64,000 nucleotides of DNA from Salinivenus lutea (GTDB taxonomy: Bacteria > Bacteroidota > Rhodothermia > Rhodothermales > Salinibacteraceae): the NCBI GenBank assembly GCA_002894685.1, contig NCRC01000001.1, positions 62,001 to 126,000 of the forward strand, in the 5' to 3' direction. This document shows positions 55,265 to 64,000 of this stretch, piece by piece. Made by a program: the position numbers and the translations under genes. The notes beneath the pieces are model-generated. The model did not search any database, was not told the DNA's origin, and worked only from the letters and a program-made list of their open reading frames with translations. Each line of letters starts with the position of its first letter. Position 1 is the first letter of the stretch.

Positions 55265-58012
55265 ATGGACCACGCGAAGAGCTTAGCGCTGGCGAAGGAC
55301 CTGCTCGCCGATGGGCGGGGGGACGACGTGGTGCGGATGATCGATCCGCTTCTCGAACCGGTCGACGCCCCCGCCGCGGACACCGGGCAGTTGCTCCTCC
55401 GGGCCCTCCGCGCCCAGGTGGCCATCGTGGATCACGAGGCGCCGGACGAGGCCCTCAACCACCTTCCCTCGCGTGCGGAAATCGAAGAACTCTGTACATG
55501 CGTCCGGGCCGAGGTGTCCCTTTGGCGAGGCTGGGCACACGCCCTCCGCAATCAGGAGGTCGGCGAGGTCTCCCAGGCACTTCGTCTTCTCTCGACGGCC
55601 CACGACCTCCACGACTCAATTCACGATCCAAGTGGGCGCTGCTGGGCCCTTCTCGGAACGGCCTTTGCCCACCTGTCGCTTGGCGAATACGCCCTTGCGC
55701 ACCGGACGCTCGATGACGCCTCGTCCCTGGTTGCGGCCCTCGAGGACGCCCTGGTCCATCAATGGTGGCATCGACTCTGGCTTCCGGTCCGGCGGGCCGC
55801 GGGGCAGTACGAAAAAGCACAGGAACACGTCGACGCCCTTCGATCCCTGGCCTCGGACGCCGACCGTTCGTCGCTGCACGCGATCGCATCGGCACACGCG
55901 GCGTCCCTCCACGCCGCGGTTGGCCGTCCCCCCTCCACAATCCTCGAGGCGGCCGAGCACGCCGAGACGGTTCTCTCCCGTACCGACCTACATGCCGCCC
56001 CCCTCCTGCTCACCTATCGGGCCCAGATCGAAGCGCACCTCCGCCGCGGCGACGGCCCGGCCGCCCGCGGGGCACTGACCCGCGCCGAGCACGCCCTGCC
56101 CGACCGGTTCGCCGCCCCGTGCCAGGTCCTTCGCACAGAAATCGCGCTCCGCGTCGGCGAAACGCCCTCCACCGACCTGACGTCAATTTTTGAACGCCCG
56201 ACGCCTCTGCCGCGCGGGGTGTCACACGCCGAGGTCCTGCACCTGCACGGACGCCTCCTCGCCCAACGAGACCACCCCGAAGAGGCTCGCACCTGGCTCC
56301 GGCGCGCCGAGCGGGCCGCGGAGGAAACCGGAGACCGCGAACTGCACCTGCGCACCCGCCTGTCCCGCGTGGAGTTTGAGCACGCGCACGGCGAATCGGA
56401 GACGGCCCGCGCTCTGCTTCCGCCTCCCCGTGCCCTTCCGCAGGAGGCCCTGCCCCTCATCACCCACTGGTTCGTCCTCCGCGGCGAACTGAAGCCCGCG
56501 AACGGCGGAGCGCGGACCGCCCGTCGGCTGGCCCTCGTCGGTGCGTCCCTCATGGAGGACCGCCCCCAGATGGATCGCCTCCGCTCCGAGCACGACCTGG
56601 AGTCAACCGACGAGGCCGGGTGGGCGCCCCTCCTTGGCGAGGCCCACGCGTCCGTCCGCCTGGTGGCGGCACTGTCCTTTCGTCTTATCGAGTCGAAAGG
56701 CGCCCCGACATGGAGCGGGCTTGCTCGGATCAACGGCGACACCGCCTCCCTCCTGTACGAGCGAGGGCCCCGGCCCGAGGGCGTTCCGGCCTCCGATTCC
56801 CTACGGGTCGATCACGCCCCGAACCATCGCCTGCGGTGGATTCCGCTTCCGCCGTCCGACTCGAACGTCGCCCTGGGCATCGACACCGCCGCCCTCTCGG
56901 AGGAGAGCCTCGACTCGATCGCCGACTGCGCGCCCCTCATCGGCAGTGCCGTGGCGCGGGCGCAGGATCACACCGCCTCTCCCCGCCCGTTCCTCTCCTC
57001 TCCCACCGACGCGGACGCGGTCGTGGCCGAAAGCGACGCCATGCGCACCGTGCTGGCCGACCTCTCCCGCGCCGCAACCAGCCGACGCCCGGTCCTTCTG
57101 TCCGGGGAACGGGGCACGGGAAAGGCCCGGCTCGCCCGCTCCCTGCACCGCAAAAGCCCCCGCGCCGACGGCCCGTTCGAGCGGGTGCAACTGGCCGACC
57201 TCCAACACAGCCCCACGGCGGAGCGACTGTTTGGCAGCGTCAGCGCCTCAGGGTTCACCCCGGGCGCCCTTCATCATGCAGACGGCGGCACGCTCCTGCT
57301 CGACGACCTGGACGCCCTTTCCCTCTCCGCGCAGGCCTCAGTGCTCAAAGCGCTCGACACCGGAACCGTCGTCCCCCAGGGCGGCACGGAGGCCCACTCC
57401 ATCGACGTCCGCATCGTGGCCACCACAACGACGCCCCTCGAGGAGCAGGTGCGCGAGGGAGCCGTTCGCCCCGACCTCCGGGACCGCCTCGGCGCCCTCT
57501 CCCTCTCCGTGCCGGCCCTGCGCGAGCGCCGCGCCGACATTCCCCTCCTCGTCCGGCAATTCCTGAAGACCCTGCGCCCCGACGGCGCCCCGATGGCGTC
57601 CATCACGGAGCCGGCGATGGAGGCCCTTCTCCGGTACGACTGGCCCGGAAACGTACGGCAATTGCGCAATGAAATCGAGCGCGTGCTCGTCCACGTAAGC
57701 AGTGAGCCGACGCCCACCGTCGCTGTCGACGACCTGCTCGATACGATCGTGGAGGCGGCCCGGGACCGCGCGCCAACGGCCTCCACTGAGGCCCCAGAAG
57801 CCGTGCTCCACCCCGAGCAGACGCTGACCGACGTGCTGTCCCAAACCGAAACCGCCGTCATTGAGCGCGTCCTCGAGTCCTGTGACGGACAAGTCACCGC
57901 CTCCGCCGAGGTCCTGGGCCTGACCCGACAGGGCCTCTACAAGAAGATGAAGCGGCTCGGCATCGAAGCCGCGGAGTTCCAACCGACGCCCGAACCCGCC
58001 TCTACCTCTTAA
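55265..58012 (+). CDS. Enhancer-binding-protein-like regulator: helical repeats, GAF-like, AAA+, Fis HTH
   Basis: 915 residues. Residues ~1-460 are helical repeats like TPRs (HAEVLHLHGRLLAQRDHPEE). Residues ~480-590 may be a GAF-like sensor. An AAA+ domain of the sigma54-activator type follows: Walker A SGERGTGKARL (Lys620), ADGGTLLLDDLDAL as Walker B with DD in place of DE, an arginine-finger region PDLRDRLG, and ALRERRADIPLL. The GAFTGA loop that contacts sigma54 reads GFTPGA, and the stretch to DGGTL is about five residues short. The C-terminal Fis-type HTH is GQVTASAEVLGLTRQGLYKK. It starts 76 bases after sufT and may be cotranscribed; the target genes are unknown. Confidence 0.85.
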   Translation: MDHAKSLALAKDLLADGRGDDVVRMIDPLLEPVDAPAADTGQLLLRALRAQVAIVDHEAPDEALNHLPSRAEIEELCTCVRAEVSLWRGWAHALRNQEVGEVSQALRLLSTAHDLHDSIHDPSGRCWALLGTAFAHLSLGEYALAHRTLDDASSLVAALEDALVHQWWHRLWLPVRRAAGQYEKAQEHVDALRSLASDADRSSLHAIASAHAASLHAAVGRPPSTILEAAEHAETVLSRTDLHAAPLLLTYRAQIEAHLRRGDGPAARGALTRAEHALPDRFAAPCQVLRTEIALRVGETPSTDLTSIFERPTPLPRGVSHAEVLHLHGRLLAQRDHPEEARTWLRRAERAAEETGDRELHLRTRLSRVEFEHAHGESETARALLPPPRALPQEALPLITHWFVLRGELKPANGGARTARRLALVGASLMEDRPQMDRLRSEHDLESTDEAGWAPLLGEAHASVRLVAALSFRLIESKGAPTWSGLARINGDTASLLYERGPRPEGVPASDSLRVDHAPNHRLRWIPLPPSDSNVALGIDTAALSEESLDSIADCAPLIGSAVARAQDHTASPRPFLSSPTDADAVVAESDAMRTVLADLSRAATSRRPVLLSGERGTGKARLARSLHRKSPRADGPFERVQLADLQHSPTAERLFGSVSASGFTPGALHHADGGTLLLDDLDALSLSAQASVLKALDTGTVVPQGGTEAHSIDVRIVATTTTPLEEQVREGAVRPDLRDRLGALSLSVPALRERRADIPLLVRQFLKTLRPDGAPMASITEPAMEALLRYDWPGNVRQLRNEIERVLVHVSSEPTPTVAVDDLLDTIVEAARDRAPTASTEAPEAVLHPEQTLTDVLSQTETAVIERVLESCDGQVTASAEVLGLTRQGLYKKMKRLGIEAAEFQPTPEPASTS

Positions 58013-58042
58013 TAATCGCGCCGCCCGCGCTCCCCACGCACC

Positions 58043-58462
58043 ATGCCTTCCTCCTCCCCGTCTACAGACCATGACTCCTCAGGGCCGAGCCCGTCGGTCC
58101 AGTTGGATCATGCGTCCGTCATGACGACTGACCTGGAGGAGGCAACCTCGTTTTACGTGGATGTGCTGGGCCTCACGTTGTACTCCGTAGAAGACGACCC
58201 GGTGCGGGAGGACCGCCAGCGCGCCATGCTGGGCGACGGCTCCGGCCACGCGGTGATTGAGCTCATCGAAATGCCCGAGATGGCCCATCCGTCGGTGCCG
58301 GGCCGCGGCGCCATCCACCACATCGGGTTCTCCCTCTCGTCCCGCGACTGGCACGCGCTGCGCTCTCGCCTGGACGCCACCGAATACTCGTATCAGGAGG
58401 TGAAGGGGCGCCTCTTTATCCGCGACACGGACGGCCTCGTGCTGGAAATCGAGAAGGAATAG
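58043..58462 (+). CDS. VOC-superfamily (glyoxalase/epimerase-like) protein
   Basis: 139 residues, two beta-alpha-beta-beta-beta modules. Likely metal ligands are His in QLDHASVMT, Glu in AVIELIEMPE, His in GAIHHIGFSL and Glu in GLVLEIEKE, the set seen in glyoxalase I and methylmalonyl-CoA epimerase. The substrate cannot be told apart. A 15-residue Ser/Pro-rich leader precedes the domain. It lies 30 bases after the regulator gene and may share its transcript. Confidence 0.82.
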   Translation: MPSSSPSTDHDSSGPSPSVQLDHASVMTTDLEEATSFYVDVLGLTLYSVEDDPVREDRQRAMLGDGSGHAVIELIEMPEMAHPSVPGRGAIHHIGFSLSSRDWHALRSRLDATEYSYQEVKGRLFIRDTDGLVLEIEKE

Positions 58463-58475
58463 CCCCGCCCGGCGT

Positions 58476-59159
58476 TCACTCGCGGTCCGACGGGTCAGCA
58501 TCCGTCCCCGGCGTGCGCACGGTGTTCGACAGTTCGTTCTCGTCATCGGGCTGGACCTCAACCCCCCGTCGCTCCAGGAGCCGCCCGCACATCTCCACGG
58601 CCTCCTCCAGTCCCTCCGTAAACTGGTCCTGACGAATGCCTTCCCGGATCCGCTCGACGATCGCCCCCCAGTCCTCCGGGTCCACGTGCTGGTTGATGCC
58701 CGAATCGCCCAGCACCTCCACGCGGTGTTCGAGGAGGGACACGAAAATGAGAATGCCCGTCCGATCCCGCGTGTCAAACACTTCTTCCTCCACGAACGCC
58801 TGCAGGGCCCGTCGGTGAACGGTTTCGTCGAGCAGGTCGCTTCCCGCAGCCAGGCGGCGAAGGGGACGCACCATCGTCGCCAGTCCCCCTCCGAGCACGC
58901 CCGCCCCCAGGACCACGAGTGCCAGGCCCCAGGGCGTGTACAGCCAGCCCAGCCCCCAGCCCGAATAGAACTGTATCACAAGAAGCGCACCCACCAACGC
59001 CACGAGCCCCCCAAGCACGCCCCCCCGCCACGTCGCGATCTCGTACGCATCACTCTGCGGAACGACCACCGGCACAATTTCCCCGGCCGTGCGCTCCTCG
59101 GCCCGTTGAACGGCCGCCCGCACCCGATCGTGGTCGAGCGTATCAATCAGCGTCTGCAT
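58476..59159 (-). CDS. TPM-domain membrane protein
   Basis: 227 residues. The N-terminus (RAAVQRAEERTAGEIVPVVV) and the part after the membrane segments (RRALQAFVEEEVFDTRDRTG, then LEHRVEVLGDSGINQHV) are the two halves of a TPM (Psb32-type) domain split by two membrane helices (about 45-65 and 70-95). This split form is common in bacteria; the function is unknown. The C-terminal tail is acidic. It is in the same direction as the zinc-ribbon gene upstream, 25 bases apart. Confidence 0.82.
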   Translation of the reverse strand: MQTLIDTLDHDRVRAAVQRAEERTAGEIVPVVVPQSDAYEIATWRGGVLGGLVALVGALLVIQFYSGWGLGWLYTPWGLALVVLGAGVLGGGLATMVRPLRRLAAGSDLLDETVHRRALQAFVEEEVFDTRDRTGILIFVSLLEHRVEVLGDSGINQHVDPEDWGAIVERIREGIRQDQFTEGLEEAVEMCGRLLERRGVEVQPDDENELSNTVRTPGTDADPSDRE

Positions 59160-59184
59160 AACAAAAAACGACAGGCGTCTGGAC

Positions 59185-60534
59185 TTACTGTGAGGAGGCC
59201 CCCGGTTGTTGTACAGACGAGCCCCCGCCCGACCCGGCGCGCTGCTCCTGGATCACGTCAATCGCCCGTTGGGCCTGCTTCTGAAACGGCTCCCCCTCAG
59301 CGGCGTGGCGCTTCACAGCCTCAAACTCCCGCAGGGCCTCATCCAGCCGGTTGATCTGCAGAAGCGCAAGCCCTTTCTGAAACCGCGCGGGCACAAACGT
59401 CGAATCCTCCTCCACAACGCCGTTGATCGCCCGAATGCCGCGCATCGGGCTGTTCGTCAGAAGGTACGCCTCGCCCATCCGGGTGCGGGCGTCCAGGTCC
59501 TCCGGGCGCTGATCGGCGACGGTCCCGTACGCCTCCGCCACGTGCCGGGCCACTTCCAGGGCCTGCTGCCGGTTGCCCTCCCCCTGCAGCTTCCGCATCC
59601 ACTTGTACAGAAGGTCTGCGGCCCGCCGGCGGTCCTCGACCGCGCCGGTCGCATCGGCCACGTCGACCTGTACCGAGGCCGCACGGCCGGGCGCACCGGC
59701 CCCAATCAGCAAGTTGACGAGCTCGGCCTGCACGGAGCGGCGCGCCCCGTCGTCCGCGTTCTCAACCTCCTGGCGGAGCGAATCCACCTGGGTCGCCATT
59801 GCGCCCGCCAGGGAGGTGCCGGACTCGTCCACCAACGTTCCGAGATCGGTCGGGGAGGTCGACCCGGACGAGGAAGAGGAGGACGCGGAGCCGCCTCCGC
59901 CCCCGGCCATCGGGGCGGTGCCGCCGCCCGGCGTGCTCCCCCCCTGTGGCGGGCCTGCCTGCTGCTGGGAGGACTGCGGTCCCGAGGATCCGTCGCTGCC
60001 CCCCCAGTCGTACTGCTGGCTCCATCGCGTCGCGAAGAACAATCCGATGATGAGCACCAGCGCGCCCCCGATCACCAGGGTCACCTGCTGGCCCATCGCC
60101 CTCTGGCTGGACGTATCGTCCGCCACATCGGGCATGTCCGCGGTCCCCGTCGCCGTGGGCGTCTCGGATTCCCCCGTGGGCAGATCGGCCGCCACCGGGC
60201 GCGTGCCCTCGGGCGCCGACGGGGTGGACACCTCCTGCAGCTCTTCCCCGCACCGACTACAGTAGCGGGCCCCTCCGGGGTTTTCCCATCCACACTGGTT
60301 GCAGTAGACGGCCGGGGGCGAAGAGGAGGTGTTCTCGTGATCGCTCGCGGAGGGTGTCTCGTCCGCGGGGGGCGTCTCGTCCGGGCCCGGTGGGTCTTCC
60401 GAATCGGCGTCGGACGGGTCGGCTGGGCGGTCTTCGTCGTCGGACGAAAGAGACGCCCCACAGAGCGTGCATCGATCGGTATCCGCGGAGACGCGTGCGC
60501 CGCAGGACGGGCAGGTCAGCGTATGGTCAGACAT
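59185..60534 (-). CDS. Zinc-ribbon, membrane-anchored TPR protein
   Basis: About 449 residues. Two zinc ribbons open the protein: CPSCG with CTLCG (residues ~7-26) and CNQCG with CSRCG (~79-97), separated by a long acidic Asp/Pro/Ser linker. One membrane helix follows (VTLVIGGALVLIIGLFFATR, ~148-168), then a Gly/Ser/Gln-rich linker and a helical C-terminal domain of ~200 residues with TPR character (ARTRMGEAYLLTNSPMRGIR, FQKGLALLQINRLDEALREF). The ribbons should be cytoplasmic and the TPRs periplasmic. Role unknown. ATG 60534 is chosen since the ribbon begins six residues later. Confidence 0.75.
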   Translation of the reverse strand: MSDHTLTCPSCGARVSADTDRCTLCGASLSSDDEDRPADPSDADSEDPPGPDETPPADETPSASDHENTSSSPPAVYCNQCGWENPGGARYCSRCGEELQEVSTPSAPEGTRPVAADLPTGESETPTATGTADMPDVADDTSSQRAMGQQVTLVIGGALVLIIGLFFATRWSQQYDWGGSDGSSGPQSSQQQAGPPQGGSTPGGGTAPMAGGGGGSASSSSSSGSTSPTDLGTLVDESGTSLAGAMATQVDSLRQEVENADDGARRSVQAELVNLLIGAGAPGRAASVQVDVADATGAVEDRRRAADLLYKWMRKLQGEGNRQQALEVARHVAEAYGTVADQRPEDLDARTRMGEAYLLTNSPMRGIRAINGVVEEDSTFVPARFQKGLALLQINRLDEALREFEAVKRHAAEGEPFQKQAQRAIDVIQEQRAGSGGGSSVQQPGASSQ

Positions 60535-60581
60535 AAAGGAGGGGGATCGTACAACCAAACGAAACGGAAGACGGGACGCAC

Positions 60582-60875
60582 CTACTCGTCGGCCTGGTGC
60601 GTCTCGTCGACGTCCTCGCGAAACTGGCGCGAAGGACGAAAGACCGGCTCGTACCGGTCCTCAATGTGTACCGGCTCGTTGGTCTGTGGGTTGCGCCCAG
60701 TGCGTGGCGCGCGGTGTTCTACCTCGAACACCCCGAACCCACGCAACTCGATGCGCTCCCCCTCCTCCATCGCCTGCTGCACCGTGGTCATGAACCCCTC
60801 CACAACGGCTTTGGTCTCTACCTTGGTCAGTCCAGTGCCCTCTGCAATGCGATCAACAATATCGGCCTTGGTCAC
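60582..60875 (-). CDS. HU/IHF-family DNA-binding protein
   Basis: 97 residues, one HU fold: MTKADIVDRIAEGTGLTKVE, ERIELRGFGVFEVEHRAPRT, and the DNA-clamping arm GRNPQTNEPVHIEDRYEPVF. An acidic tail (REDVDETHQADE) extends past the usual end. The start codon is GTG at 60875, the only one that fits the conserved N-terminus. It bends and compacts DNA. The zinc-ribbon gene follows 47 bases downstream. Confidence 0.93.
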   Translation of the reverse strand: MTKADIVDRIAEGTGLTKVETKAVVEGFMTTVQQAMEEGERIELRGFGVFEVEHRAPRTGRNPQTNEPVHIEDRYEPVFRPSRQFREDVDETHQADE

Positions 60876-61096
60876 GGGAGGAACCGGGGCGAACCCGGCG
60901 TTTGTCGCACAGATAGTGGAATTGGATAACTAGAAACGCATGAGGCCCGTCCGGTGATTCCATTGCCGCTGATTGTCTTGCGGAAATCTGCCTGGGTGCC
61001 CGCCGGGGGGGTTGCAAGAAACATTCCCCGGTCAATTGAGAAGGATATTCGCGGTACGAATCGCCCATCTTCCCGTTCGCGACCTTCCCCCTCCCG

Positions 61097-64000
61097 ATGC
61101 GTTCTCGTCTTACGGCCCTGTCATTGATCGCCCTGCTCCTGGTCCCAACCGTAAGCGCCCAATCCCCCGAGGACTGGACCCAGGAGGTTGACTACGACAT
61201 GGACATCCGGCTGAACACCGAGACGCATCGGGTGGATGGTCACCAGGTGCTCACCTACACCAACAATTCGCCGGACACGCTCCACACCGTCTACTACCAC
61301 CTGTACTTCAATGCCTTCCAGCCGCAGTCCATGATGGCGGAGCGGAACCGGCACCTCCCCGACCCCGACGGCCGTACGGTGCCGCGCATCTTCAACCTCT
61401 CGCCCAGCGAGCAAGGATGGCAGAAGGTAGAGTCGCTGACGCAGGACGGCACGCCCGTCTCGTACAACATCAACGACACCGTGATGCGCGTGGAGCTCGC
61501 CGAGCCCATTCCCCCCGGCACCTCCACCACCTTCGAGATGCACTACCGCTCGCAGGTGCCCCTCCAGACGCGCCGCAGCGGGCGCAACAGCCGGGGCGAC
61601 AGCATCGACTACTCCATGACCCAGTGGTTTCCGAAGCTGGCCGAGTACGACGAGCGGGGCTGGCACGCCAATTTCTACGTGAACCGCGAGTACTACGCTC
61701 CCTACGGCGAGTTCGACGTCCGCATCACCCTGCCCGCCGAGTACACGGTCGGGGCCACCGGCGTCCTCCAAAACCCCGACGAGGTGGGCCACGGCTACGA
61801 CCTGGAGGGCTCCGGCACCTGGCGCCCGTCCGACCTCCAGGCCAGCGACGACTCGCTCACGTGGCACTTCCGCGCCGAGCACGTCCACAACTTCGCCTGG
61901 TCGGCCGACCCGGACTACATCCACGACAAGGTGACGGCCGACGGCACCACGCACCACATCCTGTACAAGGAAGAGGTGGCCGAGCAGTGGCGCCCCCTGA
62001 AGAACGACATGCCGGAGCTGACGCGCTTCTTCAGCCAGGAGTACGGCGCCTATCCGTACCCGCAGATGACGGTGGCGCAGGGCGGAGACGGCGGCATGGA
62101 GTACCCGATGTTCACCGTCGTGAGCAGCTACGACGGGCCCGCGTTCGAGGAGAAGAGCAGCTACCAATCCGTGCTCGGCACCACGGTCCACGAGTTTGCC
62201 CACATGTGGTACTACTCGTCCCTCGGCAGCAACGAGGCCGACTATGCCTGGATGGATGAGGGCTTCACCAGCTACGCCACGGAGGAGGGCATGGCGCACC
62301 TCCTGGGGCGCCCCGCCCGGCACGTCGGCGCGCGGCAGAGCGTCGTGACGATGCATGACCTGGGCCTCGCGGAGCCGTTCAGCACGCCCGCCGACTGGTT
62401 CTCCACAAACCTGGCGTACGGGATCACGTCGTACCCCGGCGGACAGATGTTTGTCGACATGATGGGCTACGTGATCGGCGACGAGCAGCGCGATCAGTGG
62501 CTGAAGCGCTACTTCCGTGAACGCAAGGGAGAACACCCCGACCCCTTCGACCTGGAGCTGTTTGCCGAGCAGGAGAGCGGCCTTATGCTCGACTGGTACT
62601 TCTGGCAGTTTACCGAGTCGACCCGCACGGTGGACGACGCCATCACCGACCTGGAGCAGCAGCGACGGGGCGACAGCGTGCAGGTGGACCTGACCCTGGA
62701 ACGAAAGGGATCCGTCCGGATGCCGCAGGACGTGAAGCTGACCCTGGCCGACGGCTCTACGCAGTGGATCAACGTGCCGCTCGCCTCGATGCACGGGCAC
62801 AAGCCGGTGGCCGACGACTGGATCGTGGCGGACGACTGGCCGTGGGTGGCCCCCGAACACACGGTGTCGGTGACGGTGCCCGCCGAGGTCGAGGCAGCCG
62901 TGATCGACCCCAACGGGCAGACCCCGGATGTAAACCGCCTCAACAACAGCGCCTCCGTCCCCCTGGAGGCCCGCTTCCTGCGCGCCCCGCAGTCCGACTG
63001 GTTTGACTACCAGGTGGGGGTCCGCCCGCTGTTTGGCTACGCCCACGACTTCGGGTTCGGAGGGGGCGTGCAGGCCCGCGGGCAGTACTTTCGCGGGGCC
63101 CACCGCCTCCGCACCACGCTCACCCTGTGGCCCGAGGTGCTCTTTTCCGGGGGGGACGACCCGGCGGTTGAGGGCTCCAATGCCCCGTCCCAGTTTGCCC
63201 TCGACACCGGGTCTTGGATCGACGGCCTCGACTACGAGCTTCAGTACGAGCGTCCGTTTGATCCCTTCGGTGCCCGCGCCACCCTCGAACTCTCGGCGGC
63301 GAAGCACCTGGGCATCCTGGAAAACCGACTGTCGTTCCACATTCCCCTTCACTCCCCATTGGCCGACACGGAGGAGCGCCTGCAGTTTGCCCTGCTTCAG
63401 CAGTGGAACCCGAGTGACCGGGCGTACGGGATCGATCGGACCCCTCGACAGGTGGCGGTTCCCTGCCCCACCGCACCGTGTCCCCCCATCTCCCGCACAA
63501 TCCCATTCACCCCCTGGGGACAGTCGCACTCGGTCTCCGGGCGGCTGCAGTATTCGGTCCAGGAGGGGGGCGACCGAATCGATGTCACCGCGGAGGTCGG
63601 GGGCACGCTTCAGCCCTATCAGGTCGCGGGCAGCACTGCGCCCTCTACGCTGGACCAAGCGTCGCGTCTGTCCCTTACCGCCCAGCAGCAGGCCGACCTC
63701 GGCCCCCTCACCGGACAGGCCGCCTTTCAGTTCGGCCTTGGCGCCGACGGACTGCTGCCCCAGAAGCAGTTTGTGCTGGGCGGGCGGTCCATCGAGTCTC
63801 AGTGGCGAAACGACACCTACCGGCAGACCAGTGCCGCGTTCGAGCGTCCAGTGTCCGACGCGCACCTCGTGGGCTTCGGCCCCGCGGGACCCGTCGCCTA
63901 CCTCCGCTCGGAGACCGCCGCGTTTGAGCGGTTTGGGCGCACCGGCGAAAACACCCTGGCGGGGCGCGTGTCGCTCGGCGGCCATCCCTTCGCGTCCGTG
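61097..64000 (+). CDS. M1-family metallopeptidase with C-terminal barrel-like domain, 3' truncated
   Basis: The frame stays open from ATG 61097 to the window end (968 residues, no stop). Residues 1-21 are a signal peptide (LSLIALLLVPTVSAQ). The peptidase (to ~560) has the substrate motif QGGDGGMEYPMF and the zinc site HEFAH (365-369) followed after 18 residues by Glu388 (YAWMDEGFTSY), the gluzincin pattern. From ~636 the sequence becomes strand-rich (FDYQVGVRPLFGYAHDFGFG, ELQYERPFDPFGARATLELS), and QFVLGGRSIES recalls the LGG-x-LRGY strand of Omp85 barrels. A peptidase tethered to an outer-membrane barrel is inferred. It is divergent from HU. Confidence 0.87.
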   Translation, partial: MRSRLTALSLIALLLVPTVSAQSPEDWTQEVDYDMDIRLNTETHRVDGHQVLTYTNNSPDTLHTVYYHLYFNAFQPQSMMAERNRHLPDPDGRTVPRIFNLSPSEQGWQKVESLTQDGTPVSYNINDTVMRVELAEPIPPGTSTTFEMHYRSQVPLQTRRSGRNSRGDSIDYSMTQWFPKLAEYDERGWHANFYVNREYYAPYGEFDVRITLPAEYTVGATGVLQNPDEVGHGYDLEGSGTWRPSDLQASDDSLTWHFRAEHVHNFAWSADPDYIHDKVTADGTTHHILYKEEVAEQWRPLKNDMPELTRFFSQEYGAYPYPQMTVAQGGDGGMEYPMFTVVSSYDGPAFEEKSSYQSVLGTTVHEFAHMWYYSSLGSNEADYAWMDEGFTSYATEEGMAHLLGRPARHVGARQSVVTMHDLGLAEPFSTPADWFSTNLAYGITSYPGGQMFVDMMGYVIGDEQRDQWLKRYFRERKGEHPDPFDLELFAEQESGLMLDWYFWQFTESTRTVDDAITDLEQQRRGDSVQVDLTLERKGSVRMPQDVKLTLADGSTQWINVPLASMHGHKPVADDWIVADDWPWVAPEHTVSVTVPAEVEAAVIDPNGQTPDVNRLNNSASVPLEARFLRAPQSDWFDYQVGVRPLFGYAHDFGFGGGVQARGQYFRGAHRLRTTLTLWPEVLFSGGDDPAVEGSNAPSQFALDTGSWIDGLDYELQYERPFDPFGARATLELSAAKHLGILENRLSFHIPLHSPLADTEERLQFALLQQWNPSDRAYGIDRTPRQVAVPCPTAPCPPISRTIPFTPWGQSHSVSGRLQYSVQEGGDRIDVTAEVGGTLQPYQVAGSTAPSTLDQASRLSLTAQQQADLGPLTGQAAFQFGLGADGLLPQKQFVLGGRSIESQWRNDTYRQTSAAFERPVSDAHLVGFGPAGPVAYLRSETAAFERFGRTGENTLAGRVSLGGHPFASV

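Overview
The window looks like chromosomal DNA of an extremely halophilic member of the Rhodothermota, most like Salinibacter. The DNA is GC-rich with strong GC at third codon positions. Most proteins are rich in Asp and Glu, as in salt-in halophiles. The gene set includes families typical of the Bacteroidota/Rhodothermota group: DUF4270 lipoprotein, a half-length GT5 glycogen synthase-like protein, DUF2851, DUF4175 and an FtsB/DivIC homologue next to enolase. This assignment rests on family knowledge and composition, not on a database search. I saw no rRNA, tRNA, insertion sequence or prophage.

Layout. 1-5115: 3' part of serS, a tail-anchored unknown, a large acyl-CoA dehydrogenase with its own terminator, and pyrF. 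5271-5908: an 11-repeat CRISPR array with a type I-E-like repeat and no cas genes in the window. 5983-12739: DUF2851, a monooxygenase-fold protein, two lipoproteins and a 1194-residue DUF4175 membrane protein. 13023-18159: an envelope block (GT5-like half protein, DUF4270 lipoprotein, outer-membrane barrel, TPR protein) closed by a strong terminator. 18378-24099: eno, ftsB-like, ROK sugar kinase and lptD in one direction. 24118-32326: sucC, lptF/G permease, cystathionine beta-synthase, a soluble hybrid histidine kinase and lon. 32344-40497: two small acidic proteins, rsgA, topA, dps and ppdK. 40770-48419: glutaryl-CoA dehydrogenase, a small barrel, nurA plus a HAS-barrel-like partner, a voltage-sensor-like membrane protein, a HemW-like protein without its Fe-S cysteines, a GNAT enzyme and two tandem DUF192 lipoproteins. 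48446-55188: a complete SUF iron-sulfur assembly locus, with an A-type carrier divergent from sufBCDSE-sufT. 55265-64000: a sigma54-activator-like regulator, a VOC protein, a TPM protein, a zinc-ribbon/TPR protein, HU, and the start of an M1 peptidase that runs on into a barrel-like domain.

Several genes work together. LptD and the LptF/G permease belong to the LPS export bridge. SufBCD with SufS/SufE, SufT and the A-type carrier build and deliver Fe-S clusters. Enolase and PPDK act on PEP. NurA and its partner belong to DNA end resection. The most unusual items are a set of degenerate enzyme-like proteins (HemW-like without cluster ligands, GT5 half protein without KTGGL, ROK without the zinc cysteines, enhancer-binding protein with an altered GAFTGA loop), the cas-less CRISPR array, and a pair of near-identical 16-bp palindromes at the suf locus.
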